Source: Chloroflexota bacterium
Lineage (GTDB): Bacteria; Chloroflexota; Anaerolineae; Aggregatilineales; UBA3940
Direction: 5' to 3'
DNA length: 10,958 bases
Assembly (NCBI GenBank): GCA_024643825.1
Contig: JAHEME010000052.1
Location: forward strand, 1 to 10,958
Made by a program: the position numbers and the translations under genes. This document shows, one piece after another, positions 1 to 6,449 of the stretch (position 1 is the first letter of the stretch; every line of letters begins with the position of its first letter). The notes beneath the pieces were generated by a model. That model saw only the letters and a program-made list of their open reading frames with translations, was not told the origin of the DNA and searched no databases.

Positions 1-116
1 CACCCGCTTGGCAGATGTCACATTCACACTTGTGGATTTCCACGCTTACCTGTCTTTGATTTCCTCTTGTCTCCTCTCTAGTTTACCCTATCTGGACACT
101 TATTCTTTTACGAACC

Positions 117-1436
117 CTAAGTATATTCCAATCCGATTTTGTCTAACCAATGTAAGAGGATCTGACCGCGTTCATCAAGAACAGCGTGCGCAGCGACGCG
201 ATATGCCTCAAGGTAAACGTGCAGGAATCGTTCGGGTAGGTGCAGATTACTTAGAAGACCATGCAACCAATCGAGGTCCATCTCAATCAGATCAAGACTT
301 CCCAGTTTCAAGCCAGATGCAATACTGCTGCTAAAGTTTTGCAAGGCAACATCCATATGTGCCTGTTCTATCGCAGACGTTGAGAGCATCTCTGATACCC
401 GTGCTTCCAGCATCAGATGACGTGCCTCGAAGTGCTGGAGAGTTGCTTTGTATGCTGCCGAAGCGACCAGCGGCGCGGCAGGGACGGCTCGATTGCCAAG
501 CAGACCCTCAATGATCGCCGGTGCATCTTCCAGCCGGGGACCCAGATGGTAGCCGGGAATATGGTCTTGCAACCCCGCAATCTGCTCAAATACACGGCCA
601 CCAAATGCGAGCGGCACTGGCACTCCCCGCAGGGCTTCTGCTACTTCCAGCAGGGCCGCAGCAGAAGAAAGATGCTGCGCGACCATAACGACCAGATCGG
701 GGTGAATCGTCTCGACCGTTTCCTCAAGTTGTTCGTTAGGAGTATTCGCTCCTAGATACACGACATCAAGGCCCATTCGTCGCAGCAGCAAAGAGAGCAG
801 CAGGGCGCTGAATGTGTGGTCGTCATCGGGGGCGCATCCGATCAAAATCCGCCCTCCGCGCGTTGGCGGAGGTGTGGCAGCAAGTAAGGTTTCTAATCGC
901 CGTGTTGCCATCGCTGAGGCAAAGTGTTCCTGTTGAACCGTCACTTCGCCGGAGTACCAGCCAGCGCCGATTTCCGATAGTCCCTTTTGGAGGACTTCAA
1001 AACACACGGCTTCGAGGGGATATAAGGCAAATGCCTGAGCAAGTAGAGCCTCTGCTTGCTGACTATCAAAGGCAAGGCAGGTTTGCACCCACGCGGCTCG
1101 GTGTTCGCTAATCGATTCCCCTGGCTCAACGCGCATCCCATGCGAGGAGGAGGCGGCAGCATACTGAGGCATGTCGAGAGGATCTTGCCCCGTCTCCAGT
1201 AGAGTCTCCCACAGGCTCACTGCTCGACTGATACTCAATCCTTCGTTTTGCCGTGCGATCATCCATTTCAGCGTTTCGATATCGCGCTGTGAATACAGGC
1301 GGTGACCGCCCGAAGTCCGGTTTGGGTCGGGAATCCCATAGCGGCGTTCCCATGCGCGCAGCGTGTCGGGTTTTAGCCCCGTTTCCTGAACAACGGCTTT
1401 CAAGTTAAAAATAGGTGCTTCGTCAAGAGTTGCCAT
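117..1436 (-). CDS. MerR-family regulator with B12-binding domain (CarH/LitR-like)
   Basis: This is a cytoplasmic DNA-binding regulator of 439 residues that probably senses cobalamin. Residues about 8-77 form a MerR winged helix (TLRAWERRYGIPDPNR, then GGHRLYS). Residues about 112-190 look like the helical cobalamin cap, with W160, E170 and H171 matching the W-x9-EH motif of CarH photoreceptors. Residues about 195-315 are a Rossmann-type B12 fold; H207 in DDDHTFS sits where the lower axial histidine of (D/E)xHxxG is expected, but the glycine is serine. The residue after W160 is tyrosine, where Thermus CarH has the histidine that ligates cobalt after illumination. About 110 further residues (330-439) form a predicted helical extension not found in short CarH proteins. 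The gene is divergent from a histidine kinase and has its own promoter with a dyad in the spacer, suggesting autoregulation. The family call is secure; light sensing is uncertain. Confidence 0.9.
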   Translation of the reverse strand: MATLDEAPIFNLKAVVQETGLKPDTLRAWERRYGIPDPNRTSGGHRLYSQRDIETLKWMIARQNEGLSISRAVSLWETLLETGQDPLDMPQYAAASSSHGMRVEPGESISEHRAAWVQTCLAFDSQQAEALLAQAFALYPLEAVCFEVLQKGLSEIGAGWYSGEVTVQQEHFASAMATRRLETLLAATPPPTRGGRILIGCAPDDDHTFSALLLSLLLRRMGLDVVYLGANTPNEQLEETVETIHPDLVVMVAQHLSSAAALLEVAEALRGVPVPLAFGGRVFEQIAGLQDHIPGYHLGPRLEDAPAIIEGLLGNRAVPAAPLVASAAYKATLQHFEARHLMLEARVSEMLSTSAIEQAHMDVALQNFSSSIASGLKLGSLDLIEMDLDWLHGLLSNLHLPERFLHVYLEAYRVAAHAVLDERGQILLHWLDKIGLEYT

Positions 1437-1474
1437 AACAGCCTTGGGTGTTGTTCTCGGATAGAACTTACTCT

Positions 1475-1503
1475 ACTATACTTCGGTGTATAGATTTTGT
1501 CCA
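1475..1503 (-). promoter_or_regulatory. Sigma70-type promoter of the MerR/B12 regulator gene
   Basis: Read on the minus strand, TGGACA (1503-1498) is followed by 17 bases and then TATAGT (1480-1475). Each box is one mismatch from consensus and the spacing is ideal. Transcription would begin near 1468, giving a leader of roughly 30 bases before the ATG at 1436. Confidence 0.7.
1476..1493. promoter_or_regulatory. Candidate operator: CTATAC-N6-GTATAG dyad
   Basis: A perfect 6+6 inverted repeat with a 6-base centre lies within the regulator promoter, spanning most of the -35/-10 spacer and overlapping the -10 box. MerR-family proteins commonly bind dyads in this position, so it is a candidate autoregulatory site. 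On the plus strand its left half contains TATACT (1477-1482), which sits 20 bases after TTGTTC (1451-1456). A long spacer of this kind is typical of MerR-activated promoters and could drive the divergent kinase, though its -35 match is weak. Confidence 0.45.
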
Positions 1504-1559
1504 TATATTATTTAGTTTCGAGACTTCTTTCATGGAAGAGAAATTCGGATGTCTTCGGA

Positions 1560-1584
1560 GAGGTGCGTTTCCGGGTCGCACCTC
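1560..1584 (+). other. Hairpin in the histidine kinase leader
   Basis: GAGGTGCG (1560-1567) and CGCACCTC (1577-1584) form a perfect 8-base-pair stem around a 9-base loop. If the kinase starts at 1660 this is untranslated leader, about 75 bases before the start codon. No U-run follows, so it is not a simple terminator. It may be an RNA structure or a protein-binding site, or chance. Confidence 0.35.
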
Positions 1585-1659
1585 ATGGAAAAGTATCATA
1601 CAATTAGCCATACCGGGTTGAAGAACCTAATCATCATTGGTCGCAGAGGGAAGAAGCAG

Positions 1660-3465
1660 ATGACTCATCTGGCATCGTCATCTCGTAAGCAAATGACGCA
1701 GCAATTATCAGCCGCCCAGCAAGCAGTGGATATTCTCCGCAAGCAGCTTCAAGCCGGGATGGTAGACAAAGACTATTGGGGAGCGCGTCTCACGGAGTTG
1801 AGCGAACTGCTCGTGGAAGTGGAGACACTTTCTTCCAATGCGGATCACCAGCGCAAGCTGGGGGCCTTGTATGAGGTTAGCCAGGTGATCGGATCCTCGC
1901 TCCAATTGGAGCAGGTGCTCAATCAGGTGATGGACTCGATCATTGAGTTAAGTGGCGCCGAGCGTGGATTTCTGCTGCTCTATGATGATCGCAACGAGCT
2001 TGAGGTAGTGGCAGCTCGCAACATGGATCACGAAACGCTGGGAGCCGAAGATTTTGCGATCAGCCGCAGCGTGATCGAGATGGTTGCCCAAGCTGGCGAG
2101 CCTGTGGTCACGACGAATGCGGTAGATGATCCCCGCTTTGCTCGCAGAGATTCCGTCATGACTCACAATCTGCGCTCGATCCAGGCTGTCCCCCTGCGAG
2201 CGCGCGGGCAGATTCTGGGTGTTGTGTATGTGGATAACCGGATTCGGGCGGGCGTGTTTGACGAGGACGACCTCGAACTTCTGGCAGCTTTCTCCGGACA
2301 GGCAGCCGTTGCCATTGAGAATGCGCGTTTGTTCACAAAAACCGATGAAGCCCTCGATAATCGCATCGCAGAACTATCGCGGATGCAGGAGATTGATCAG
2401 GAGCTAAACGCGACCCTCGATTTTAGCCGGGTGATGGGGCTGACGCTTGATTGGGCCGTTCGGGTCGCGCAGGCTGATAATGGGGCTATTGCCCTGATTG
2501 ACCTGGAAGAAGGGGAAACGAAGGTTGTAGCCCAGCATGGCTCGACTCCATCGGGTGTACTGACTATGTTGGGGGATGCCTATTCACTGGATGGAGATCG
2601 CGAAGATAGCCTCACGGTTCCCATTCAGCGCGAAGGCCGTGTGATCGGCGTCATTGGCCTAGCCCGTGCAGACCAGAAATCTTTTGCTCCAGAGGCGTTC
2701 TCATTTGCCTCGCGGTTGGCCGATCACGCAGCCATCGCGATTGAGAACGCCCAGCTTTACGAGGCTGTGAAGCGTGCCAATGAGACCAAGAACGAGTTTG
2801 TCTCGGTCATGGCGCATGAACTGCGCGTCCCCATGACATCCATCAAAGGGTATACCGATATGATCTCGATGGTGGGTGAACTGAGCGAGCAGCAGTCGAG
2901 GTATCTGAATGTCATCCGCAGCAACGTCGAACGTATGACAGTGCTCGTCAACGATTTAAGCGATATTGCCCGCCTCGAAAGTGGGCGATTGCCGTTAGAG
3001 ATCGAGGATAACATCCAGCCAGCCTCTGTTCTAAACGAGCTTCTCCCCACGTTGAAAGGGGAGATTGAGCAGCGTGAACATGATGTTCATATCGACATCC
3101 CCACCGACTTGCCGGAAGTTCGCGCAGACCCCCGGCGTGTCACCCAGATTTTTGTCAATCTGATCAGCAATGCGTTCAAATATACACCGAATGGAGGAAC
3201 CATTACAGTCCACGCGGTTCGGCAAAGTGGATATGTGCGCTGTGAAGTCACCGATACCGGGGTAGGCATGACGCCAGAGGAGGTGAGCAAGCTGTTTACC
3301 AAGTTCTGGCGCGCAGAAGATGCCTATGTGCGCGATCAGCCAGGCTCCGGCCTGGGGCTTACCATCGCAAAGAATCTCGTTGAATTGCAGGGGGGTGAAA
3401 TGACCGTGAGTAGTCAGAAGAATCACGGTACTACGTTTTCATTCACTCTGCCTATTAGTGAATAA
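1660..3465 (+). CDS. Soluble GAF-GAF sensor histidine kinase
   Basis: This is a two-component sensor kinase of 601 residues with no membrane segment, so it should sense a cytoplasmic signal. A predicted coiled coil (about 10-65) precedes GAF domain 1 (about 68-225) and GAF domain 2 (about 240-368). Next come a HisKA dimerisation domain with the H-box MAHELRVPMTSI (phospho-acceptor H386) and an HATPase_c domain. The latter shows N500 and N504 of the N box, DTGVG (532-536), the F box LFTKFWRA and the G2 loop GSGLGL (562-567). I chose ATG 1660 because GAGGG lies 9 bases upstream. An in-frame ATG at 1549 would add 37 residues that resemble no domain and cover the leader hairpin. No response regulator lies in the window. 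Its ligand cannot be deduced; the gene is probably co-transcribed with the next one. Confidence 0.92.
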   Translation: MTHLASSSRKQMTQQLSAAQQAVDILRKQLQAGMVDKDYWGARLTELSELLVEVETLSSNADHQRKLGALYEVSQVIGSSLQLEQVLNQVMDSIIELSGAERGFLLLYDDRNELEVVAARNMDHETLGAEDFAISRSVIEMVAQAGEPVVTTNAVDDPRFARRDSVMTHNLRSIQAVPLRARGQILGVVYVDNRIRAGVFDEDDLELLAAFSGQAAVAIENARLFTKTDEALDNRIAELSRMQEIDQELNATLDFSRVMGLTLDWAVRVAQADNGAIALIDLEEGETKVVAQHGSTPSGVLTMLGDAYSLDGDREDSLTVPIQREGRVIGVIGLARADQKSFAPEAFSFASRLADHAAIAIENAQLYEAVKRANETKNEFVSVMAHELRVPMTSIKGYTDMISMVGELSEQQSRYLNVIRSNVERMTVLVNDLSDIARLESGRLPLEIEDNIQPASVLNELLPTLKGEIEQREHDVHIDIPTDLPEVRADPRRVTQIFVNLISNAFKYTPNGGTITVHAVRQSGYVRCEVTDTGVGMTPEEVSKLFTKFWRAEDAYVRDQPGSGLGLTIAKNLVELQGGEMTVSSQKNHGTTFSFTLPISE

Positions 3466-3473
3466 GGCAGGAA

Positions 3474-4163
3474 ATGGCAAAGAAATCACGTCGCAATGTA
3501 AAACGTCATCGTCTTTTGATTTATCATGAGATTGGTCAGCGCATGAGGGTGACTCCGCTACTCATTGTAGCATTCACATTTGTCCTGCTGGGGATCGGCT
3601 GGCTCGCTGATCATGAGGTGATAGGGGGTGTGAGCGGAGGGTTTGCCCAGCGCCTCTGGGATAGCCGCAATCTGCTGTATGTCATGATCGGGGCCAGTGT
3701 ATTGCTGTACCTGTTTGCGATCTATATCAGCCGTACAAGCTATGTAGAGGCTCGCCCCAAAACGCTGCGTATCAAAGCCGGGTTGGTTCCGGTCGATGTT
3801 TCCTATGCCCGAGTTCGCCAGATACGTCTCGTACAGCTTGGGGTGCAGTATCCAGAAAAGAAGCTCAAGCATCGCGAAGTGGCTTTGCTAGACCCCTTCA
3901 TGGGCAATACCTGCACCGCCGTCGATCTTCGGGCGCTGCCCTGGCCGTTCAGCCCTGCATTACTCAAGCGCCTCTGGAATAAGTTCATGTTCACTGCTGA
4001 TGGCGGCAGCTTGATGTTTGTTGTTGCCGACGCTATGGTGCTGAACCAGCAAATTGATGGCAAGATATCCGACCGACAGGCCCGGATCAAGAAGAAGGAT
4101 CGCTATCTCGACCCGATTGCACGCGCGGCGGAGCAGCAGGCTGCTAAGGGAACGCGCAAGTAA
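3474..4163 (+). CDS. Two-helix membrane protein with PH-like domain
   Basis: The product has 229 residues. A basic N-terminus (KKSRR, KRHR) precedes two hydrophobic helices, about 27-45 and 67-86. A cytoplasmic region then begins with YVEARPKTLRIKAGLVPVDVSYARVRQIRL, written here as the stretch at residues 90-119, whose pattern resembles bacterial PH domains of the bPH2/YdbS type; it runs to about 192. The tail is very basic (RIKKKDR and later). By topology, both ends should be cytoplasmic. The start follows the kinase stop by 8 bases with AAGG and AGG just upstream, so the two genes are probably one operon. It could serve as a membrane partner for the soluble kinase, but this is only inferred from position. 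The bPH assignment is moderate; the specific function is unknown. Confidence 0.8.
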   Translation: MAKKSRRNVKRHRLLIYHEIGQRMRVTPLLIVAFTFVLLGIGWLADHEVIGGVSGGFAQRLWDSRNLLYVMIGASVLLYLFAIYISRTSYVEARPKTLRIKAGLVPVDVSYARVRQIRLVQLGVQYPEKKLKHREVALLDPFMGNTCTAVDLRALPWPFSPALLKRLWNKFMFTADGGSLMFVVADAMVLNQQIDGKISDRQARIKKKDRYLDPIARAAEQQAAKGTRK

Positions 4164-4218
4164 ACTCAGTTCTATGAATGGGGATGCTGGGTCGGAGGCA
4201 ATCGCATAGAAAACAAGA

Positions 4219-4255
4219 AAGGCTCATCGCTGATCTATGATATCCGATGAGCCTT
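4219..4255. terminator. Bidirectional terminator between convergent genes
   Basis: AAGGCTCATCG (4219-4229) and CGATGAGCCTT (4245-4255) form a perfect 11-base-pair stem around a 15-base loop. It lies 55 bases after the PH-like membrane protein gene and 20 bases past the stop of the convergent bactofilin gene. On the minus strand the stem is followed by the T-rich run TTTCTTGTTTTC, so it should act best for the bactofilin transcript. On the plus strand the following bases are less U-rich. Confidence 0.8.
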
Positions 4256-4275
4256 ACACTGTATTTAGGAGAAGT

Positions 4276-4812
4276 CTATCGTTTTGAGGAGGGTTTTCTG
4301 ATTTCGACCGGGATACGGCCTGCGGGTTCTTTGTGTGATTCTGTGGCTTTGTTCTCGGCAGTTTCTTCCTTGATGGAGGCTTCCTGCTGGTCGCCAATGG
4401 CGGAAGGGATGTCCATTTGCTCCTGCATGGTGATGATCCCTTGAATGAAGCTGCCTTCTTCTGTGGCAAGCTGCTCCGTTTGAAGATCACCCCACACGCG
4501 CCCTGTCCGCAGGATGGTAACGCGTTTTGCGGTAACATTGCCTCGCAGGATGCCGCCTACGATGATAGCGTCTCCAACTATGTCACCTTCTAGATCTGCG
4601 TCACTGCTCAGGGTAACATGCCCCAGAGCCGTCAGATCGCCCGTAAATTTTCCTTCGATGCGCACAGCACCGGGGCTGTGAAGAGTGCCTTCCAGTTTCG
4701 TTCCTGAACCCAGGATAGTTTCTGTAGGTTGACTGATTGACGGTGCAGGCATGTTTGTGTTTGCTTCTGACGAGGCTGTGGTCTTTGACGAGCCGAATAA
4801 ATTGCGGAACAC
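4276..4812 (-). CDS. Bactofilin (polymer-forming cytoskeletal protein)
   Basis: Bactofilins polymerise without nucleotide into filaments that organise cell shape or envelope machinery. The 178-residue product has a short N-terminal tail, a beta-helix core at about 30-128 with the repeated glycine-hydrophobic pattern (GSGTKLEGTLHSPGAVRIEG, GDLTALGHVTLSSDADLEGD, GNVTAKRVTILRTGRVWGD), and a charged, disordered C-terminus. The start is GTG 4812: GGAGGAGG lies 6 bases upstream, and translation then gives MFRNLFG, like the short hydrophobic membrane-targeting ends of other bactofilins. An in-frame ATG at 4881 would sit at the predicted transcription start and add 23 residues unlike the family. The gene has its own promoter and a strong terminator, so it is probably monocistronic. 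Family assignment is firm. Confidence 0.93.
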   Translation of the reverse strand: MFRNLFGSSKTTASSEANTNMPAPSISQPTETILGSGTKLEGTLHSPGAVRIEGKFTGDLTALGHVTLSSDADLEGDIVGDAIIVGGILRGNVTAKRVTILRTGRVWGDLQTEQLATEEGSFIQGIITMQEQMDIPSAIGDQQEASIKEETAENKATESHKEPAGRIPVEIRKPSSKR

Positions 4813-4818
4813 CAGATG

Positions 4819-4826
4819 CCTCCTCC
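4819..4826 (-). promoter_or_regulatory. Ribosome binding site deciding the bactofilin GTG start
   Basis: GGAGGAGG on the minus strand is a near-perfect anti-Shine-Dalgarno match, 6 bases before the GTG at 4812-4810. It argues against the upstream ATG at 4881. Confidence 0.8.
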
Positions 4827-4886
4827 TTTTCTGGATATGGATGGGGCAAGCCGTGAGCATTATGCTTTGTAGCTTACCCATGTCCC

Positions 4887-4915
4887 ACTATAACGAGCAT
4901 GAAACACGGTGTCAA
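4887..4915 (-). promoter_or_regulatory. Sigma70-type promoter of the bactofilin gene
   Basis: On the minus strand TTGACA (4915-4910, perfect) is followed by 17 bases and TATAGT (4892-4887, one mismatch). Transcription should start near 4880, leaving a leader of about 68 bases before the GTG start. It sits in the 199-base gap downstream of the STAND-like gene, in which I see no convincing terminator for that gene. Confidence 0.82.
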
Positions 4916-5011
4916 CCATTCAGCCGAAGTTGTGGGGGTATCGTAGGGTGAGAAACACCGCAAATTGATGGGGTACGTCTCCACCTGGAGATTCGGGAAG
5001 GTCGTGCCAGT

Positions 5012-6352
5012 CTAGGCCCCATCGTTGAGCTTATAGCCCCGCCCGCGTATCGTGATGATGTACTGTGGGTTGGCAGGGTCTGGTTCGATCTTGGAGCGCA
5101 GACGGCTCACCAGCTTCTCGATCCGGGCATCATCAATATCATCGAGATAGTCCACTCCCCAGACGCGCTCCACGATCTGGTACTTATCCGTGAGTTTGTT
5201 ACGACGCTGAAACAGAAGTTGCAGCAGTTTAAACTCAAGTTCGGTCAGAGCTTCGATGGGCAGGCCGCCCACCCACACATCTCCAGCATCTTCATCGACC
5301 CAGATGCCGCCGGGTAGCTCTCGTTGCACGGTCGCCTGTCGGCGGACGAAGTCTGCGAGGAGCTTGCAAAAGGCGGAGATCGTGTCTCCTTCGGTGCGTA
5401 ACAGGCCCCAGGCGCTCAGTGATTGCAGCGCGCGTTCCAGCCGTTTCTCGGTTGTGCCGACCACAACCGCCAACAATGTTTCCCGTTCATCTGCGCCTAG
5501 CTGCGACCACAGACGGTTGCACTCAGAACGCACCGTCACGTCGTGAGGGAGAGCTTCTGCGATAGCATCCAGATCACTGTCCACCATCTCATCGAGTTTG
5601 CTGATGACCGCCATTGTGAGTCCGGGGTGGCCTGCCGCCTGAGTCCACAGAAAGTCCAACTCCTCGCGTGTTAGCAAGCGATCCAACCCTGCCTCTTCCG
5701 CAAAGGCATAGGCCAGGTCATCGGCCTGCCCGCGTGAGAGAGGGCCTACTGTATACGTATGGGCCGCCGATAGCTCAACAAATTCTGCCGTCTGCTCATC
5801 CCCTCGTTTGAAGCCCAGCCGCCGCACGGTTGCGGTTACATACAGCAGATTGCGCGGGTAGCGATCTTTCAGCGCCCGCAAGTTCAGGAAAACGCGTCCA
5901 TCCAGCGAATCGAAAGCTTCGTCGAATTCGTCCAGCAGCAGCACAAGATCATGATACCCTTCGTCGATCAGGGCTGTCAGCGCATTGTTGAAGCTGAGAG
6001 GGACGATCAGAGCCGAATCGGATTCGATGGCTTGCTGATAGAATGCAGCCAGCGTGCTCAGTAACGATGCATCCAGATGTCGTACACTGTCTCGCACTGT
6101 GCGCAGCACAAGCTCATAGAAGCCCTGCCCGCTTAACTCCAGCATGCCGTTGCAATCGATGTAGGCGAACACCACATCGCGCCCTAGCTCAGACTGGTAG
6201 CGTTCTACAAGATTGCCTGAGGAAAGAGAGCGCATCAGGGCAGATTTTCCCATGTTGCTCAGCCCAACGATGGAGACGCAGTTTGACCCCAGGAGAGACT
6301 GAGTAATCTGCTCCATCTCTTCGTCCCGATGGCGTGGTTCTACGAGCGACAT
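5012..6352 (-). CDS. STAND/AAA-type NTPase with C-terminal OmpR-type winged helix
   Basis: This is a predicted ATP-dependent transcription regulator of 446 residues. The N-terminal NTPase (about 5-250) shows Walker A GLSNMGKS (30-37), Walker B LVLLLDEFDEAFD (136-148), a following strand LLYVTATVRR that fits sensor 1, and GHPGL (241-245), which resembles the GxP motif of STAND NTPases. Residues about 270-345 look like a helical or winged-helix linker. Residues about 350-442 are a Trans_reg_C winged helix: the TELEFKLLQLLFQRRN, RIEKLVSRLRSKIE and IITIRGRGYKL segments are typical of PhoB/OmpR effectors. There is no receiver domain, and the DNA-binding domain is C-terminal, unlike AfsR/SARP proteins. 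GAGGTG precedes the ATG. A terminator lies only 24 bases upstream of the start, so it may depend on readthrough or on an unseen promoter. Its targets are unknown. Confidence 0.85.
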   Translation of the reverse strand: MSLVEPRHRDEEMEQITQSLLGSNCVSIVGLSNMGKSALMRSLSSGNLVERYQSELGRDVVFAYIDCNGMLELSGQGFYELVLRTVRDSVRHLDASLLSTLAAFYQQAIESDSALIVPLSFNNALTALIDEGYHDLVLLLDEFDEAFDSLDGRVFLNLRALKDRYPRNLLYVTATVRRLGFKRGDEQTAEFVELSAAHTYTVGPLSRGQADDLAYAFAEEAGLDRLLTREELDFLWTQAAGHPGLTMAVISKLDEMVDSDLDAIAEALPHDVTVRSECNRLWSQLGADERETLLAVVVGTTEKRLERALQSLSAWGLLRTEGDTISAFCKLLADFVRRQATVQRELPGGIWVDEDAGDVWVGGLPIEALTELEFKLLQLLFQRRNKLTDKYQIVERVWGVDYLDDIDDARIEKLVSRLRSKIEPDPANPQYIITIRGRGYKLNDGA

Positions 6353-6376
6353 AACACCTCAGCCGTCACGGGGCAC

Positions 6377-6416
6377 AAAACGAGCCGGCACATGGCTTGA
6401 AGCATGCGCCAGCTCG
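6377..6416 (-). terminator. Intrinsic terminator or attenuator after the LPTTG protein gene
   Basis: On the minus strand CGAGCTGGCGCATG (6416-6403) and CATGTGCCGGCTCG (6394-6381) pair over 14 positions, two of them G-U wobbles, around an 8-base loop. TTTT (6380-6377) follows directly. The same arms on the plus strand would have two mismatches, so the structure is better formed in the minus-strand RNA. It lies between the LPTTG gene and the STAND-like regulator. Confidence 0.65.
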
Positions 6417-6449
6417 GTTGATCCAGAATGAAACTTTGTGCTGGCGTCT

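Noticed and set aside
1..116. A terminator or small gene downstream of the MerR/B12 regulator
   Set aside because: Only a short GTGG/CCAC inverted repeat (32-42) with no T-run is visible, and no convincing coding frame.
417..755. Plus-strand open frames inside the MerR/B12 regulator gene, and similar antisense frames throughout
   Set aside because: They lie opposite clearly recognisable genes, show no domain patterns and have no supporting ribosome binding sites.
4978..4991. TCTCC-ACCT-GGAGA hairpin as a terminator for the NTPase regulator gene
   Set aside because: The stem has five pairs, and no T-rich stretch follows on the minus strand.
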